Shown one piece after another: positions 12,582 through 24,360 of a stretch of 64,000 nt of DNA. Made by a program: the position numbers and the translations under genes. The stretch is from Undaria pinnatifida. Lineage: Eukaryota > Sar > Phaeophyceae > Laminariales > Alariaceae. The stretch lies in contig JABAKD010000015.1 of NCBI GenBank assembly GCA_012845835.1, positions 7,097,974 to 7,161,973 of the forward strand, in the 5' to 3' direction. The notes beneath the pieces were generated by a model, which had not been told where the DNA came from, ran no database searches, and saw nothing but the letters and a program-made list of their open reading frames with translations. The stretch's first letter is position 1. The number at the start of each line of letters is the position of its first letter.

Positions 12582-12951
12582 CGCTTGTAGGCATCGCGGT
12601 GATAGCTCGCCGCACACGGATGCTCCCGTGTGTGCGAACGATTGTGATGCGGAATCCAGGGTGGTGTGCTCGGCGTGACCGTAAAGCTCTTCATGAAGAT
12701 GTCTATGTTTGTTCTCTAGGCGCGTGGTGACCTGCGGCTGCATACAACGCGTTATACGCTGCCGCTGTCATGCACCGTGGTTTGGTCCGAGATCATTTTT
12801 AAATTCCTGAAGCACGCTTGACCAGCATTACGAAAGTTGCTAGCTCGACTACACGACGGCCGTAGAAGTGATCGTGGTTATCACGCAGGTTTAGGGCTAA
12901 AGAAGATGCCATGCGCCGCAAGTACTCTTGGAATACGTCGCTGGCCGACTC
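12582..12951 (-). pseudogene. Paralogous coding segment B (left arm)
   Basis: The minus-strand translation gives SASDVFQEYLRRMASSLALN, LRDNHDHFYGRRVV, then after a break LENKHRHLHEELYGH and TTLDSASQSFAHTGAS. Segment A (14905-15271) aligns with it along ~370 bases with the same internal spacing (~225 bases between the two blocks). The plus-strand reading has stops at shared positions, so the minus strand is the better coding candidate. The protein family is not known. Confidence 0.4.
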
Positions 12952-13156
12952 GAAAGTCTAGCGATGGCTTGCTGAAACGGTTGGTTCTAATTTCCATTTT
13001 TTTTATGTGAGTGGTGCATGATGTTGCAGGCCCGCGCTTTCAACTTGATTCGTCTTCCTCAAAGGCATACATCTGTACACGTGGGGACTAGTTATTGGCT
13101 GCGTTCCTGCTCCGTTACAACAAAAAAGAAAGTGTTGCCTTCATTTATGTGCCTAG

Positions 13157-14090
13157 GTGAAGGTGATACGGTTCAAGTATTCGATGGGGGATGCCGAGGC
13201 TCTTGCAAAGAGTGTCGAGCAGGTACGGACGGATTCAGCGACTACACAACCGTTCGTCGGCAGTCATCCAGGGTAAGTTTGAAACGAGAAACTTCCCATT
13301 ATTTTCTCACCTATCCATCTGGATGAGACACTTTTTTCTCCAGCGTGCGGCACGACTGTTGTTGTTAGCGAGGCAGGTGACGGGTGCACATTATATGCAC
13401 ATTATACATTATACACCTACAGCGTCCGTGTCGGTTAATGATGCGCGATGCTGCGCAACGCGTGGGAGGTACACCCAGAGTACAACCGATGGAGATGGTA
13501 GTTGAATTGTGTCAGGAAGTGATCATAATTCTTAACTCTGGCTTATTCTCCATACTCTAGTAGCTATGATATGTGCAATGGTGACAAACGGCGACTACTC
13601 ACGAGAAATCACAAGGCTGTAAAGTGTGCTCACTCAACGAAGACTGAAAAATAGATATACACTGCAGAGTCGACCACCCGGCGGAGCCACACCGCAGGGC
13701 GTGCAACCGAGCAGGAAATGTACCCGCATTGTTTCAGCTTCAGGTGGAAAGTGTGCTGTTGAAAAGTAGTGCCCAGTGATTTTTTTGTTAGTGCCTGGAC
13801 GCTCTAGTCTTGGGAGCGACCACGCCGTTCTCACATTTGGTGTCGCTCTACGGTTCAAGAACTCACGAGTGCACGCCTTCCTGGCAGTGTCCTTGCCATC
13901 TAAAGAACATTCGAGGCCAATGGTTCTCACCACATCAGCATATCAAATTACCTCCGAGGAATGCTGCGGCGCACTGGAACCATCGGAGTTTGCGCACTTC
14001 ATTGCATCGTTTGTTATCAGAAATCACTTCCCTGCGAGAGCTGTTGACGTTGCCCAAAAGCTTCCCCCTGTGATGGATCAACGACTGTAG
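13157..14090 (+). CDS. 3' end of an unidentified split gene, two phase-matched exons (left arm)
   Basis: Exon 13157-13272 follows a CCTAG acceptor, ends at a GTAAGT donor and reads VKVIRFKYSMGDAEALAKS with two bases left over. Exon 13808-14090 follows CTCTAG, supplies exactly the missing base, then reads LGSDHAVLTFGVALRFKNS, LPSKEHSRPMVLTTSAYQ and RAVDVAQKLPPVMDQRL to a TAG. The intron would be 535 bases. Both exons stay open in the other arm despite several substitutions, which favours real coding. Upstream exons are not resolved. An opposite-strand frame (13933-13634) is also open but has no splice support. I do not recognise the protein. Confidence 0.5.
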
Positions 14091-14904
14091 ATAATTGTGT
14101 TGGCGCCATAATTTCGTCATCAACCCCTGGCTTTAAGGCATACCTTGAAAATCGTGCGCCCCCCCTACTTCATGCCCGGTGTGAAATCCGCTGCGTCCCC
14201 TTGCTGCTCCGCATCTCAAGAGTAGCATCTGCCGGAAGAGACAATGTGAAAGAAGCACATTATTGCGTTCCTGTGGGAAGTTACCTGACGCACAAGCCGT
14301 CCCGTACGTTCTGTTTTGCCCATGAATTGTTTTTCATCGGCCTATTCCTGCGCCTGATAGCTCATCAGCACCTGCAGCCACGGAAGAGTCGTGCCTACAC
14401 ACGAGACCGGAACCAAAGCCTCCATACGTTCTTCATGTGGATGTGAGCAATTCTGCTGTAGACTACATATTAGAACCACCGAGACACTGATAACACGCGA
14501 CGCTGTCGAACGGAGTTTTTGGTAGGCTCGATCTGCGCCACAATGGACAGTTTTTGAAATTTGATTTAGATACTCTTAAGTATTCCGATACGGCGGAGGT
14601 GGAGTTCGTTGGCAGAATATGAGATGCGGCACAAATATCATCATGAATACAAGCGATGTATACAAGTTTGGATGACATCGCAAGTATAACTTCGCTTTAG
14701 AAGTTGAGGGTCTTCCGGCCGGAGGAGGTAGCATTTGTCGGACAGCAGCACGGCACCTGAGTTAACGAGAACCGCGTTCATCAGGACACTATGCGAAACG
14801 AGCACATGATGTTCACAGGTCACGTTTTAAGAGTTAGTGCAAGGTGTGTCTTGGTTGTTTAGCTTGAAGGCACCGCAAAATGACGTTCAAACAAGATACA
14901 TTCT

Positions 14905-15271
14905 TGGCATCGCGTCGACGGTTTTCGCCCCGCGGATGACCGGCTGTGTGCGACCGCTTGTAATGCGGAATCTAGGGCGGTATATTTGGTGTGACTGCTG
15001 AGCCGGTTAAGCTCCATTTGAAGATGTCGATGGTCTTTCTCTAGACGCCTGGCGTTCTGCACGAACGGGCTAAACGCTGCTATTATTATGCGTCACGGTC
15101 TAGTCCACAAGAACATTAACTTATGCTGAAACATGCTTGGGCCGGTGCAGAGAGCGTTGCTGGCTTGCCTACATGACTGCTGTGGAAGCTAACGTGGTTA
15201 TCACGCAGGTCTAGAGCAAACTAGGATATCATACACCGCAAGCGCCCGTGGATCACGTCACTGGCCAGGTC
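14905..15271 (-). pseudogene. Paralogous coding segment A (left arm)
   Basis: The minus-strand reading LASDVIHGRLRCMIS is followed by a TAG, then FALDLRDNH, and later ARRLEKDHRHLQMELNRLS and TALDSALQAVAHS. It aligns with segment B, about 2.3 kb away in the same orientation, including a conserved LRDNH core and the HRHL..EL block. The in-frame TAG marks it as a pseudogene or as two exons. Confidence 0.4.
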
Positions 15272-15936
15272 GAAAAGTCCAGCTGTGGCGTGTTCGAAGG
15301 TTTTTGTTGTCTTTTTTCTGGTCCGTGCAGAACGATTTGTCCAACGATTTTTCAGGTCATAGCTTATTAAACGCGACGAATTGCAAATTAGGACAACCAC
15401 GGTCGTGATCACCAAGGGAGGGCGAACAAACGATTTTTTGGCATTTTATGTTTTCACGTACTCCAAAATCAACAAAGTCACATCTTGCCAAGGACAAGAC
15501 TAGCTAAATGTTAGCAGCTTGAATATATCGCGAAATGTAGTTTTGGGGTGACACAGTAAAATGAGGATGGCCAGGGGAACGACCAAAGGAATATTTTGCC
15601 ATATATTTTTTTACCCGTGAAGTAGGGTTCTCCGCAAATAAAGGTATGTAGATGATGTTCCAGATGCAGTTTTACGCCAGTTTCTCTCTCCGTCAATTTC
15701 ATTTTCTATTGGGAGTGACGTAAAATGCTACTGTTGCAATTTCTGAGAGCTATCCAAAGCCGTGGCCGTAATTGAGTTGCGAACAGTGTATCCCCCCGGA
15801 GACACATTGTCCCGGGCAATCGACGATATCGTACATTCGAAAAAAGCAAACGTTTTTTTTTACTCATGACGAGATCGCCTAACAGAGAAAACTGTATATA
15901 GGTGCTGGGGGGTGTTTGGATTTTGTTTCTCGCGTG

Positions 15937-16436
15937 NNNNNNNNNNNNNNNNNNNNNNNNNNNNNNNNNNNNNNNNNNNNNNNNNNNNNNNNNNNNNNNN
16001 NNNNNNNNNNNNNNNNNNNNNNNNNNNNNNNNNNNNNNNNNNNNNNNNNNNNNNNNNNNNNNNNNNNNNNNNNNNNNNNNNNNNNNNNNNNNNNNNNNNN
16101 NNNNNNNNNNNNNNNNNNNNNNNNNNNNNNNNNNNNNNNNNNNNNNNNNNNNNNNNNNNNNNNNNNNNNNNNNNNNNNNNNNNNNNNNNNNNNNNNNNNN
16201 NNNNNNNNNNNNNNNNNNNNNNNNNNNNNNNNNNNNNNNNNNNNNNNNNNNNNNNNNNNNNNNNNNNNNNNNNNNNNNNNNNNNNNNNNNNNNNNNNNNN
16301 NNNNNNNNNNNNNNNNNNNNNNNNNNNNNNNNNNNNNNNNNNNNNNNNNNNNNNNNNNNNNNNNNNNNNNNNNNNNNNNNNNNNNNNNNNNNNNNNNNNN
16401 NNNNNNNNNNNNNNNNNNNNNNNNNNNNNNNNNNNN
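15937..16436. other. Assembly gap of exactly 500 N at the palindrome centre
   Basis: Five hundred undetermined bases sit precisely between the two arms. The flanks are inverted copies of each other (ending CTCGCGTG on the left, beginning CACGCGAG on the right). A round 500 suggests a scaffolding placeholder rather than a measured distance, so the spacer could be any size. Confidence 0.98.
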
Positions 16437-17099
16437 CACGCGAGAACCAAAATCCAAACACCCCCCAGCACCTATATACAGTTTTCTCTGTTAGGCGATC
16501 TCGTCATAAGTAAAAAAAATCGTTTGCTTTTTTCGAATGTACGATATCGTCGATTACCCGGGACAATGTGTCTCCGGGGGGTACACTGTTCACAACTCAA
16601 TTACGGCCACGGCTTTGGATAGCTCTCAGAAATTGCAACAGTAGCATTTTACGTTACTCCCAATAGAAAATGAAATTGACGGAGAGAGAAACTGGCGTAA
16701 AACTGCATCTGGAACATCATCTACATACCTTTATTTGCGGAGAACCCTACTTCACGGGTAAAAAAATATATGGCAAAATATTCCTTTGGTCGTTCCCCTG
16801 GCCATTCTCATTTTACTGTCACCCCAAAACTACATTTCGCGATATATTCAAGCTGCTAACATTTAGTTAGTCTTGTCCTTGGAAAGATGTGACTTTGTTG
16901 ATTTTGGAGTACGTGAAAACATAAAATGCCAAAAAATCGTTTGTTCGCCCTCCCTTAGTGATCACGACTGTGGTTGTCCTAATTTGCAATTCGTCGCGTT
17001 TAATAAGCTATGACCTGAAAAAATCGTTGGACGAATCGTTCTGCACGGACCAGAAAAAAGACAACAAAAACCTTCGAACACGCCACAGCTGGATTTTTC

Positions 17100-17466
17100 G
17101 ATGTGGCCAGTGACGTGATCCACGGGTGCTTGCGGTGTATGATATCCTAGTTTGCTCTAGACCTGCGTGATAACCACATTAGCTTTCACAGCAGTCATGT
17201 AGGCAAGCCAGCAACGCTCTCTGCACCGGCCCAAGCATGTTTCAGCATAAGTTAATGTTCTTGTGGACTAGACCGTGACTCATAATAATATCAGCGTTTA
17301 GCCCGTTCGTGCAGAACGCCAGGCGTCTAGAGAAAGGCCATCGACATCTTCAAATGGAGCTTAACCGGCTCAGCGGTTACACCAAATATACCGCCCTAGA
17401 TTCCGCATTACAGGCGGTCGCACACAGCGGATCATCCGCGGGGGGAAAGCCATCGACGGGATGCCA
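17100..17466 (+). pseudogene. Paralogous coding segment A (right arm)
   Basis: This is the partner of 14905-15271. The second block reads MQNARRLEKGHRHLQMELNR and TKYTALDSALQAVAHSGSS, with several substitutions relative to the left arm. Confidence 0.4.
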
Positions 17467-18280
17467 AGGATGTATCTTGTTTGAACGTCATTTTGCGGTG
17501 CCTTCAAGCAAAACAACCAAGGCACACCTTGCACTAACTCTTAAAACGTGACCTGTGAACATCATGTGCTCGTTTCGCATAGTGTCCCGATGAACGCGGT
17601 TCTCGTGAACTCAGGTGCCGTGCTGCTGTCCGACAAATGCTACCTCCTCCGGCCGGAAGACTCTCAACTTCTAAAGCGAAGTTATACTTGCGATGTTATC
17701 CAAACTTGTATACATCGCTTGTATTCATGAAGATATTTGTGCCGCATCTCATATTCTGCCAACGAACTCCACCTCCGCCGTATCGGAATACTTAAGAGTA
17801 TCTAAATCAAATTTCAAAACCTGTCCATTGTGGCGCAGATCGAGTGTAACAAAAACACCGTTCGACAGCGTCGCGTGTTATCAGTGTCTCGGTAGTTCTA
17901 ATATGTAGTCTACAGCAGAATTGCTCACATCCACATGAAGAACGTTTGGAGGCTTTGGCTCCGGTCTCGTGTGTAGGCACGACTCTTCCGTGGCTGCAGG
18001 TGCTGATGAGCTATCAGGCGCAGGAATAGGCCTATGAAAAACAATTCATGGGCAAAACAGAACGTACGGAACGGCTTGTGCGTCAGGTGACTTCCCACAG
18101 GAACGTAATAATGTGCTTCTTTCACATTGTCTCTTCCGGCAGATGCTACTCTTGAGATGCGGAGCAGCAAGGGGACGCAGCGGATTTCACACCGGGCATG
18201 AAGTAGGGGGGGCGCACGATTTTCAAGGTATGCCTTAAAGCCAGGGGTTGATGACGAAATTATGGCGCCAACACAATTAT

Positions 18281-19214
18281 CTACAGTCGTTGATCCATCA
18301 CAGGGGGAAGCTTTTGGGCAACGTCAACAGCTCTCGCAGGGAAGTGATTTCTGATAACAAACGATGCAGTGAAGTGCGCAAACTCCGATGGTTCCAGTGC
18401 GCCGCAGCATTCCTCGGAGGTAATTTGATATGCTGATGTGGTGAGAACCATTGGCCTAAAATGTTCTTTAGATGGCAAGGACACTGCCAGGAAGGCGTGC
18501 ACTCGTGAGTTCTTGAACCGTAGAGCGACACCAAATGTGAGAACGGCGTGGTCGCTCCCAAGACTAGAGCGTCCAGGCACTAACAAAAATATCACTGGGC
18601 ACTACTTTTCAACAGCGCACTTTCCACCTGAAGCTGAAACAATGCGGGTATATTTCCTGCTCGGTTGCATGCCCTGCGGTGTGGCTCCGCCGGGTGGTCG
18701 ACTCTACAGTGTATCTCTATTTTTCAGTCTTCGTTGAGTGAGCACACTTTACAGCCTTGTGATTTCTCGCGAGTAGTCGCCGTTTGTCACCATTGCACAT
18801 ATCATAGCTACTAGAGTATGGAGGATAAGCCAGAGTTAGGAATTATGAGCACTTCCTGACATAATTTAACTACCATCTCCATCGGTTGTACTCTGGGTGT
18901 ACCTCCCACGCGTTGCGCAGCATTGCGTATCATTAACCGACACGGACGCTGTAGGTGTATAATGTATAATGTGCATATAATGTGCACCCGTCACCTGCCT
19001 CGCTAACAACAACAGTCGTGCCGCACGCTGGAGAAAAAAGTGCCTTATCCAGATGGATAGGTGAGAAAATAATGGGAAGTTTCTCGTTTCAAACTTACCC
19101 TGGATGACTGCCGACGAACGGTTCTGTAGTCGCTGAATCCGTCCGTACCTGCTCGACACTCTTTGCAAGAGCCTCGGCATCCCCGATCGAGTACTTTAAC
19201 CGTATCACCTTCAC
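18281..19214 (-). CDS. 3' end of an unidentified split gene, two phase-matched exons (right arm)
   Basis: This is the partner of 13157-14090 on the minus strand: exon 19214-19099, then exon 18563-18281. Residue changes from the left arm include F to L, M to I and Q to E in the first exon, and S to F and I to T in the second. There is no new stop, and the splice borders are retained. Confidence 0.5.
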
Positions 19215-19419
19215 CTAGGCACAGAAATGAAGGCAGCACTTTCTTTTTTGTTGTAACGGAGCAGGAACGCAGCCAATAACTAGTCCCCACGTGTACAGAT
19301 GTATGCCTTTGAGGAAGACGAATCAAATTGAAAGCGCGGGCCTGCAACATCATGCGCCACTCACATGAAAAAAATGGAAATTAGAACCAACCGTTTCAGC
19401 AAGCCATCGCTAGACTTTC

Positions 19420-19789
19420 GAGTCGGCCAGCGACGTATTCCAAGAGTACTTGCGGCGCATGGCATTTTCTTTAGCCCTAAACCTGCGTGATAACCACGAT
19501 CACTTCTACGGCCGTCGTGTAGTCGAGCTAGCAACTTTCGTAATGTTGGCCAAGCGTGCTTCAGGAATTTAGAAATGATCTCGGACCAAACTACGGTGCA
19601 TGACAGCGGCAGCGTATGACGCGTTGTACGCAGCCGCAGGTCACCACGTGTCTAGATAACGAACATGGACATCTTCATGAAGAGCTTTACGGTCACGCCA
19701 AGCACACCACCCTGGATTCCGCATAACAATCGTTCGCACACACGGGAGCATCCGTGTGCGGGAAACTATCACCGCGATGCCTACAAGCG
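19420..19789 (+). pseudogene. Paralogous coding segment B (right arm)
   Basis: This is the partner of 12582-12951. In this arm the second block carries a TAA where the left arm reads a serine codon (TTLDSA then stop, against TTLDSASQSF). The two arms therefore differ in coding integrity. Confidence 0.4.
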
Positions 19790-20471
19790 GCAACATCAGG
19801 GTGCACCTGCGAGTAACCCCTGACACGCGACTCGTGAACACGGACATGTTCGTAGCGTACAAAAGCCAGCGCATATATACACACTGTATATGACAAAAAT
19901 CTGTGCAACTCTGGGTGTTAAGTCACCTGAAACTGCCAATAATAATTTGCCTCCTCAATATAGCCCACCTGTAACACATCCACCCAGAGATACAGGTCAG
20001 GCTCAGGGTCCCAAAAGACGCCCATTTCGACAGGTTTCCCGACGATCGGGAAGACCGAACACAAGACGCACGAGCCATGGAAGTAACTCACACAGGTAGC
20101 CAGAGTCACGAAGCAACCCCTCGGACACATGCTTTGGAGCACAAGCAGGAGTGCATCGCCGATTTTTGCGTGCAAAGGGTAGGGGCGGGCGGCAGTCCAA
20201 TGTAACTATACCTATCTGTCAAAGGCTGCTCGGTTTGATTAGGGCTCCAGGATTTGCTCTGTAAAGGTAAAATAGGTGTAACCGCGGTATGCAGGAAAAT
20301 AACATTTCTGGAAAGAGGAGACAACTACTCGTACAAGCAGGTGTGAAGGCATTCTGCACACCCACGGTTGCGAGCTCGACCTTCAATTGTATCACCCTGA
20401 GTCGATCACACCTTAACCCTCCCCCTAATAAAATAATGAACGATGCAAAAAAAGTTGCTTCGTTCGAGTGG

Positions 20472-20690
20472 TGTACGATTCTGAGTTCTTCTGTAACACG
20501 AAACTCGACCTCAATTCGTCTCAAACATGTGGTCTTGCCCGTGGCGAAAGCGATTAAAAGACTAATCCTGCCATTGGATGGATGCCAATGTGCACGATTC
20601 TGCGTGCCTCCGTAACGCGCAACCCAACCTCAACTCGTCTCGAACATGTGGTCTTGCCCCTGTCAAAAGCGATTGAAACCGCTTCAGCCG
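20472..20690 (+). repeat. Tandem coding-like repeat, two ~119-base units (right arm)
   Basis: This is the partner of 11681-11899. Units begin at 20472 and 20591. Confidence 0.5.
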
Positions 20691-21269
20691 TGGATGACAA
20701 ACGTACTGTACTTGTGATGTCGATATAAGTCTGTGTTTTGTTTCAATATTCCTAGAGCGGAGGGTTTAAAATAATGCATTGGCAGACATGTCTCACCGGG
20801 ATAAAGATAGCGAAGAGGACGGCGGATCAGACCAGGGCTGGGGTGGCTCTACCGCATAGTTAGTCGATCCTTTGGCGGGGGTCGTTCCGGAGAGGTCAGG
20901 GTCACTCATAACGGCGCAGGTTGAGCAGTCGTGGTGGCCCTGTATCGCGGGTGACAGGGCAGTGTATATTTCACGCAATCAGGGTTATTCGACAAAGTTT
21001 AAGGTGCATTGCAGCTGCACCAAGAGTGAGGATGAACACGAGAGTGATCCTGTACCCACGAAGTCAAACGGCGCATGTGTAGGTATTTGGATTTGGCGCT
21101 GCAACTCCGACAGCGCCAGTTGCATCGGTAGACAAGCGGTCTCGAACACTCGAGCTCAAAGTTGACGTGGGCAAGTATAGTCGCCTCTACGAGGAGGTGA
21201 TACAGAGGAACATTATATGGTCCAGGGGTTTAGGCGGGTGATGCACAAAGCATTACGCTAGTGTCGCAC

Positions 21270-21486
21270 CTGCAGGTGGGGCGGGAACATGGCCTGGCAG
21301 GTCTCACTCTCAGGAAGGTCAATCGAGCCGGCTGCAGTCGATACGATCGCGTCATCCAGCCCACGAACTAACCCGGCGAGGTGAGGGCGGGAGACTACCG
21401 GGACGAGTTTACTCTCCAAATCACCCGCCGGTGCCGGCAAGAGATATATCCGTGAAGATGCCGCGTGGAAGTCCTCCCAGAAGGGG
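21270..21486 (-). CDS. Candidate internal exon, unknown protein (right arm)
   Basis: This is the partner of 10885-11101 on the minus strand, with the same borders and reading frame; one residue differs (R to P near the end). Confidence 0.4.
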
Positions 21487-22720
21487 CTGTGCAATCGCAA
21501 GAACAATACACAGGCAGTGGTAAGAAATGTGGACCCCCCCGGCTTGCATTCGTTTTTTTTTTTGCGATGAGCCAATGACGGCCGTGTGGTGGAAAAGTGA
21601 CGACAACGATATTGAACGGTTTCACCGCCTGTATACACCCATCCAAAATGATTGATACAGTACGATGCAGTTTTTATGTGGAACACATGTTGAGTCTCGT
21701 CTCATATACACAACGCCCAACAGCAGACTACCCGTACGGTTATGCGGTTATGCGTAATCATCGTCACACATTATCTAGGCATACACCGGGGTTAAACAGC
21801 TTCGTGAGTAGCAACAGCGTGGACGAAGGCACATGCCTAGCGAAAATTGCGTGGGCGAGCACATTTTTAGTAAACCTTGCCATCGAATATTAGTCACCCA
21901 CGATCACATTGAAACTACAGAAGGGTGGGTCGGCTCCACGTGACATGCAACAAACAAGGGACATAAAAGTTGTGGTCAACTGAAGAACCGCATGCATTGT
22001 GAAAGAGTGGAGGTCTGGCCGGAGAAAACAACCCACCGGGGCGCTTAGGGCAGCAATTCAAAAGGTGTAGAGTAGATGTCATTATTAAGGTCTACTTTTT
22101 TTTCCATCCCCGATCTATTGACGCTAAATACAGGGAACATCCTGCGTGATTTTTTTAAATGGGCCCATAACGCACGCTTGTTGTGTTGGCTACTCTGCGC
22201 CACGGCCAGCATCACTAGCCACGAGCTACAACATCGTACCCAATCTGCCAGATTGTTCCAGCCTGGATCGGCTTTTCGACGCTCGCGCTGCTAGTCTCGC
22301 GCCATGAAAAGGTGGAACCCGCACAGGCACAAGTAGCTGTAGAAGCAGATAGAGACGGCATCAGCTACCGCATGTCGAACTTTACCAAAGAATTCAAGCA
22401 GGAGTCGCCTGAACGGCAATGTCTGCATGGATGCATCCGCTGGTCCTGCCACCATTCTGACCTAGGAAGAGGAAAACCAATTATGAATTATGCGCTAATA
22501 AAACGGGGATACGGCGTTTTTGTCTCCGGTTGACCTACGTTCTCTCGCATAGTTTCTCTAGAGGACGGCAGCCTTCCCCATTGCCATTCGTGCCAAAGGA
22601 AACGTGCAGGGCTTCCTTGCAGTCTGTGCACTTATCGGATGTTCCGGAAAGTGGACATTAGTTGGAACACACCGTTTTTTTTTCCGTTTTGTCGTCGTTT
22701 CTATTCTGTGTGAAGCAACA

Positions 22721-22954
22721 ATGTGCACCGCCGCTAAGACAACGCAGTATTGTTTGCCTTGTATTTTCGGCAAACGCGATTGTTTATACGAGTATAAGCT
22801 TTATCCGCCATCAGTGGCCATCAGCGTATTCAAACTCGTCATACATCCAACCAACGAGCAGATCGCGTGCAGCAAGATTTTGGTAGAACTCAGTCGGGAC
22901 ATCTACTCTTTACGTACGATCAAGGAAATGAAGAATGCACAAACGCTCTCATAG
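22721..22954 (+). CDS. Unknown 77-codon frame (right arm)
   Basis: This is the partner of 9418-9651. The frame is open further upstream to 22604 (116 codons in all). Compared with the left arm it differs at Y/C and N/S positions only. Function unknown. Confidence 0.25.
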   Translation: MCTAAKTTQYCLPCIFGKRDCLYEYKLYPPSVAISVFKLVIHPTNEQIACSKILVELSRDIYSLRTIKEMKNAQTLS

Positions 22955-23055
22955 ATTCCTGACAGGTATGCAAGAAATATTTGACAATACTAACATGACC
23001 TACATCCCTCGGTGACCGTATTTAATAGCTCTCGACGTTGCTGTCGGCGACGGGG

Positions 23056-23163
23056 ATGATGCGCACGACAAAGAAAGTAATCGCGCGGTATCCGCTATTG
23101 TTGTTTCTCGTAGTTCATTTGCTATCCATAAGCGCGTCGGTACTTAGTGCCCAGGCCTGCGAG
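23056..23163 (+). CDS. Candidate first exon encoding a signal peptide (right arm)
   Basis: This is the partner of 9209-9316, with identical translation. The two in-frame ATG codons at 23056 and 23059 are the likely starts; an earlier ATG at 23038 is also in frame. The GT donor would be at 23164. Confidence 0.3.
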
Positions 23164-24205
23164 GTGCAACGGCTTCATGGAAACGTATCACGTTGTGTAT
23201 CGAGCTGGCGTCTTCCGCTAGATCGTTCGCGACGTCGCTGGTGTACTTTACCTCGAGCAGATCTGCGCGATGCTCTGGACATTTTCGAAGAATGGTACCA
23301 CAGGATTGCTGCTGTAAATCATTCGTGAATCCAACAACTCGGTTCCGCGCCCCCTTCATCCTGTGTACACTAGTAGATGCCATTGCTAAGGCAGAGTACG
23401 AATTACAACGCCGCTGGTTGAACCCCGATACCGCTTGGTAACACGAAAACGGCAGTATTTCCCTAGAGCAAACACTTCTCCGTCACAACCCAAACCAAAA
23501 CGAACACCATGCTTTTGTTTGGGTCTATTGAATGCATAATTTTGGCCTGCTCCTGTATGTGGTCAGTGTCAATGCCTTAGAGCTCCAACTGCTCGTCATT
23601 CACATTGGTTGTGCCACAAGTAATAGCTCAAACAACCCAATTGAACCCTTACCGAAGATGATGCTTTTTCATCATCCCTCTAGACGCATGCCCACAATGC
23701 TTCTGAGGCTCCTCACGTTAGGGAGTTCTGTGCTGACTATAAAGATAAAATTAACGCGCAACCTGATGAACAATCCCATGGCTTACTGTAGTGCAGTTGT
23801 ATAACGAACAACACAGTAAAACACAAACGGCACTCCATCGATATTGGGTAGTCTAATCCCTCAGCTGAGGAGCCCCATCAGTCAGAAACATTTTGTGCAA
23901 AAAAATCTAACTATCCTCTACCGTAGCACGCCTCGCTACAATCCCAGCTGCATCTATCATACCGTCAATACGCCGCGAGAAAAAGGTGTCGCGCTTTAAT
24001 TGGCAGTCATGACTTACCCGTACATCGCTTCCGCCGGGGCAGGTAGGCCCAGCAGGCGTGGGTGCTCACGCTCGACACCCACGGTCAGCGGCTTGGCGGA
24101 CGCCACCGTGGGGAAGTCCGGCACCGTCGTGACAGCTGCACCTTCGTGCGAAACCTACAGCGCGGTAATGAAGCAGGACATGTCGTGACCAATGTACACA
24201 CACAG

Positions 24206-24360
24206 GATTTCTCGGTAATATTGGGCAACAGCGCAGCTGCAACACGGGAGGGGATGGATATAAGAACGACCGCACTGCTTCGACTGGCCCAAAGCTACAT
24301 TGGCGGCAATATACAAGTACTTCCCTCAGTCACAGCACCTCCGGCAGCCATCGTAACGCG
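24206..24360 (+). CDS. Candidate exon, unknown protein (right arm)
   Basis: This is the partner of 8012-8166 on the plus strand. It is 155 bases (51 codons plus two bases), between CACAG and GTGAG. The translated segment begins DFSVILGNSAAATREGMD. It is unrecognised. Confidence 0.3.

Larger units (their letters stand above)
1..15936. repeat. Left arm of a ~32 kb inverted repeat (palindrome)
   Basis: The whole segment reappears as its reverse complement at 16437-32379. Matching landmarks sum to a nearly constant 32371-32380 (for example 5155 pairs with 27217, 9838 with 22534, 13776 with 18595). This means the arms are colinear with only small insertions and deletions. Clear indels are a 7-bp difference near 3835/28530 and a 6-bp difference near 4280/28090. 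The arm reaches the window edge, so its true outer end is not visible. Confidence 0.97.

Noticed and set aside
15706-16622. Open frames of 192-251 codons spanning the N gap on both strands
   Set aside because: They consist mostly of undetermined bases; the readable ends are short inverted copies of each other.
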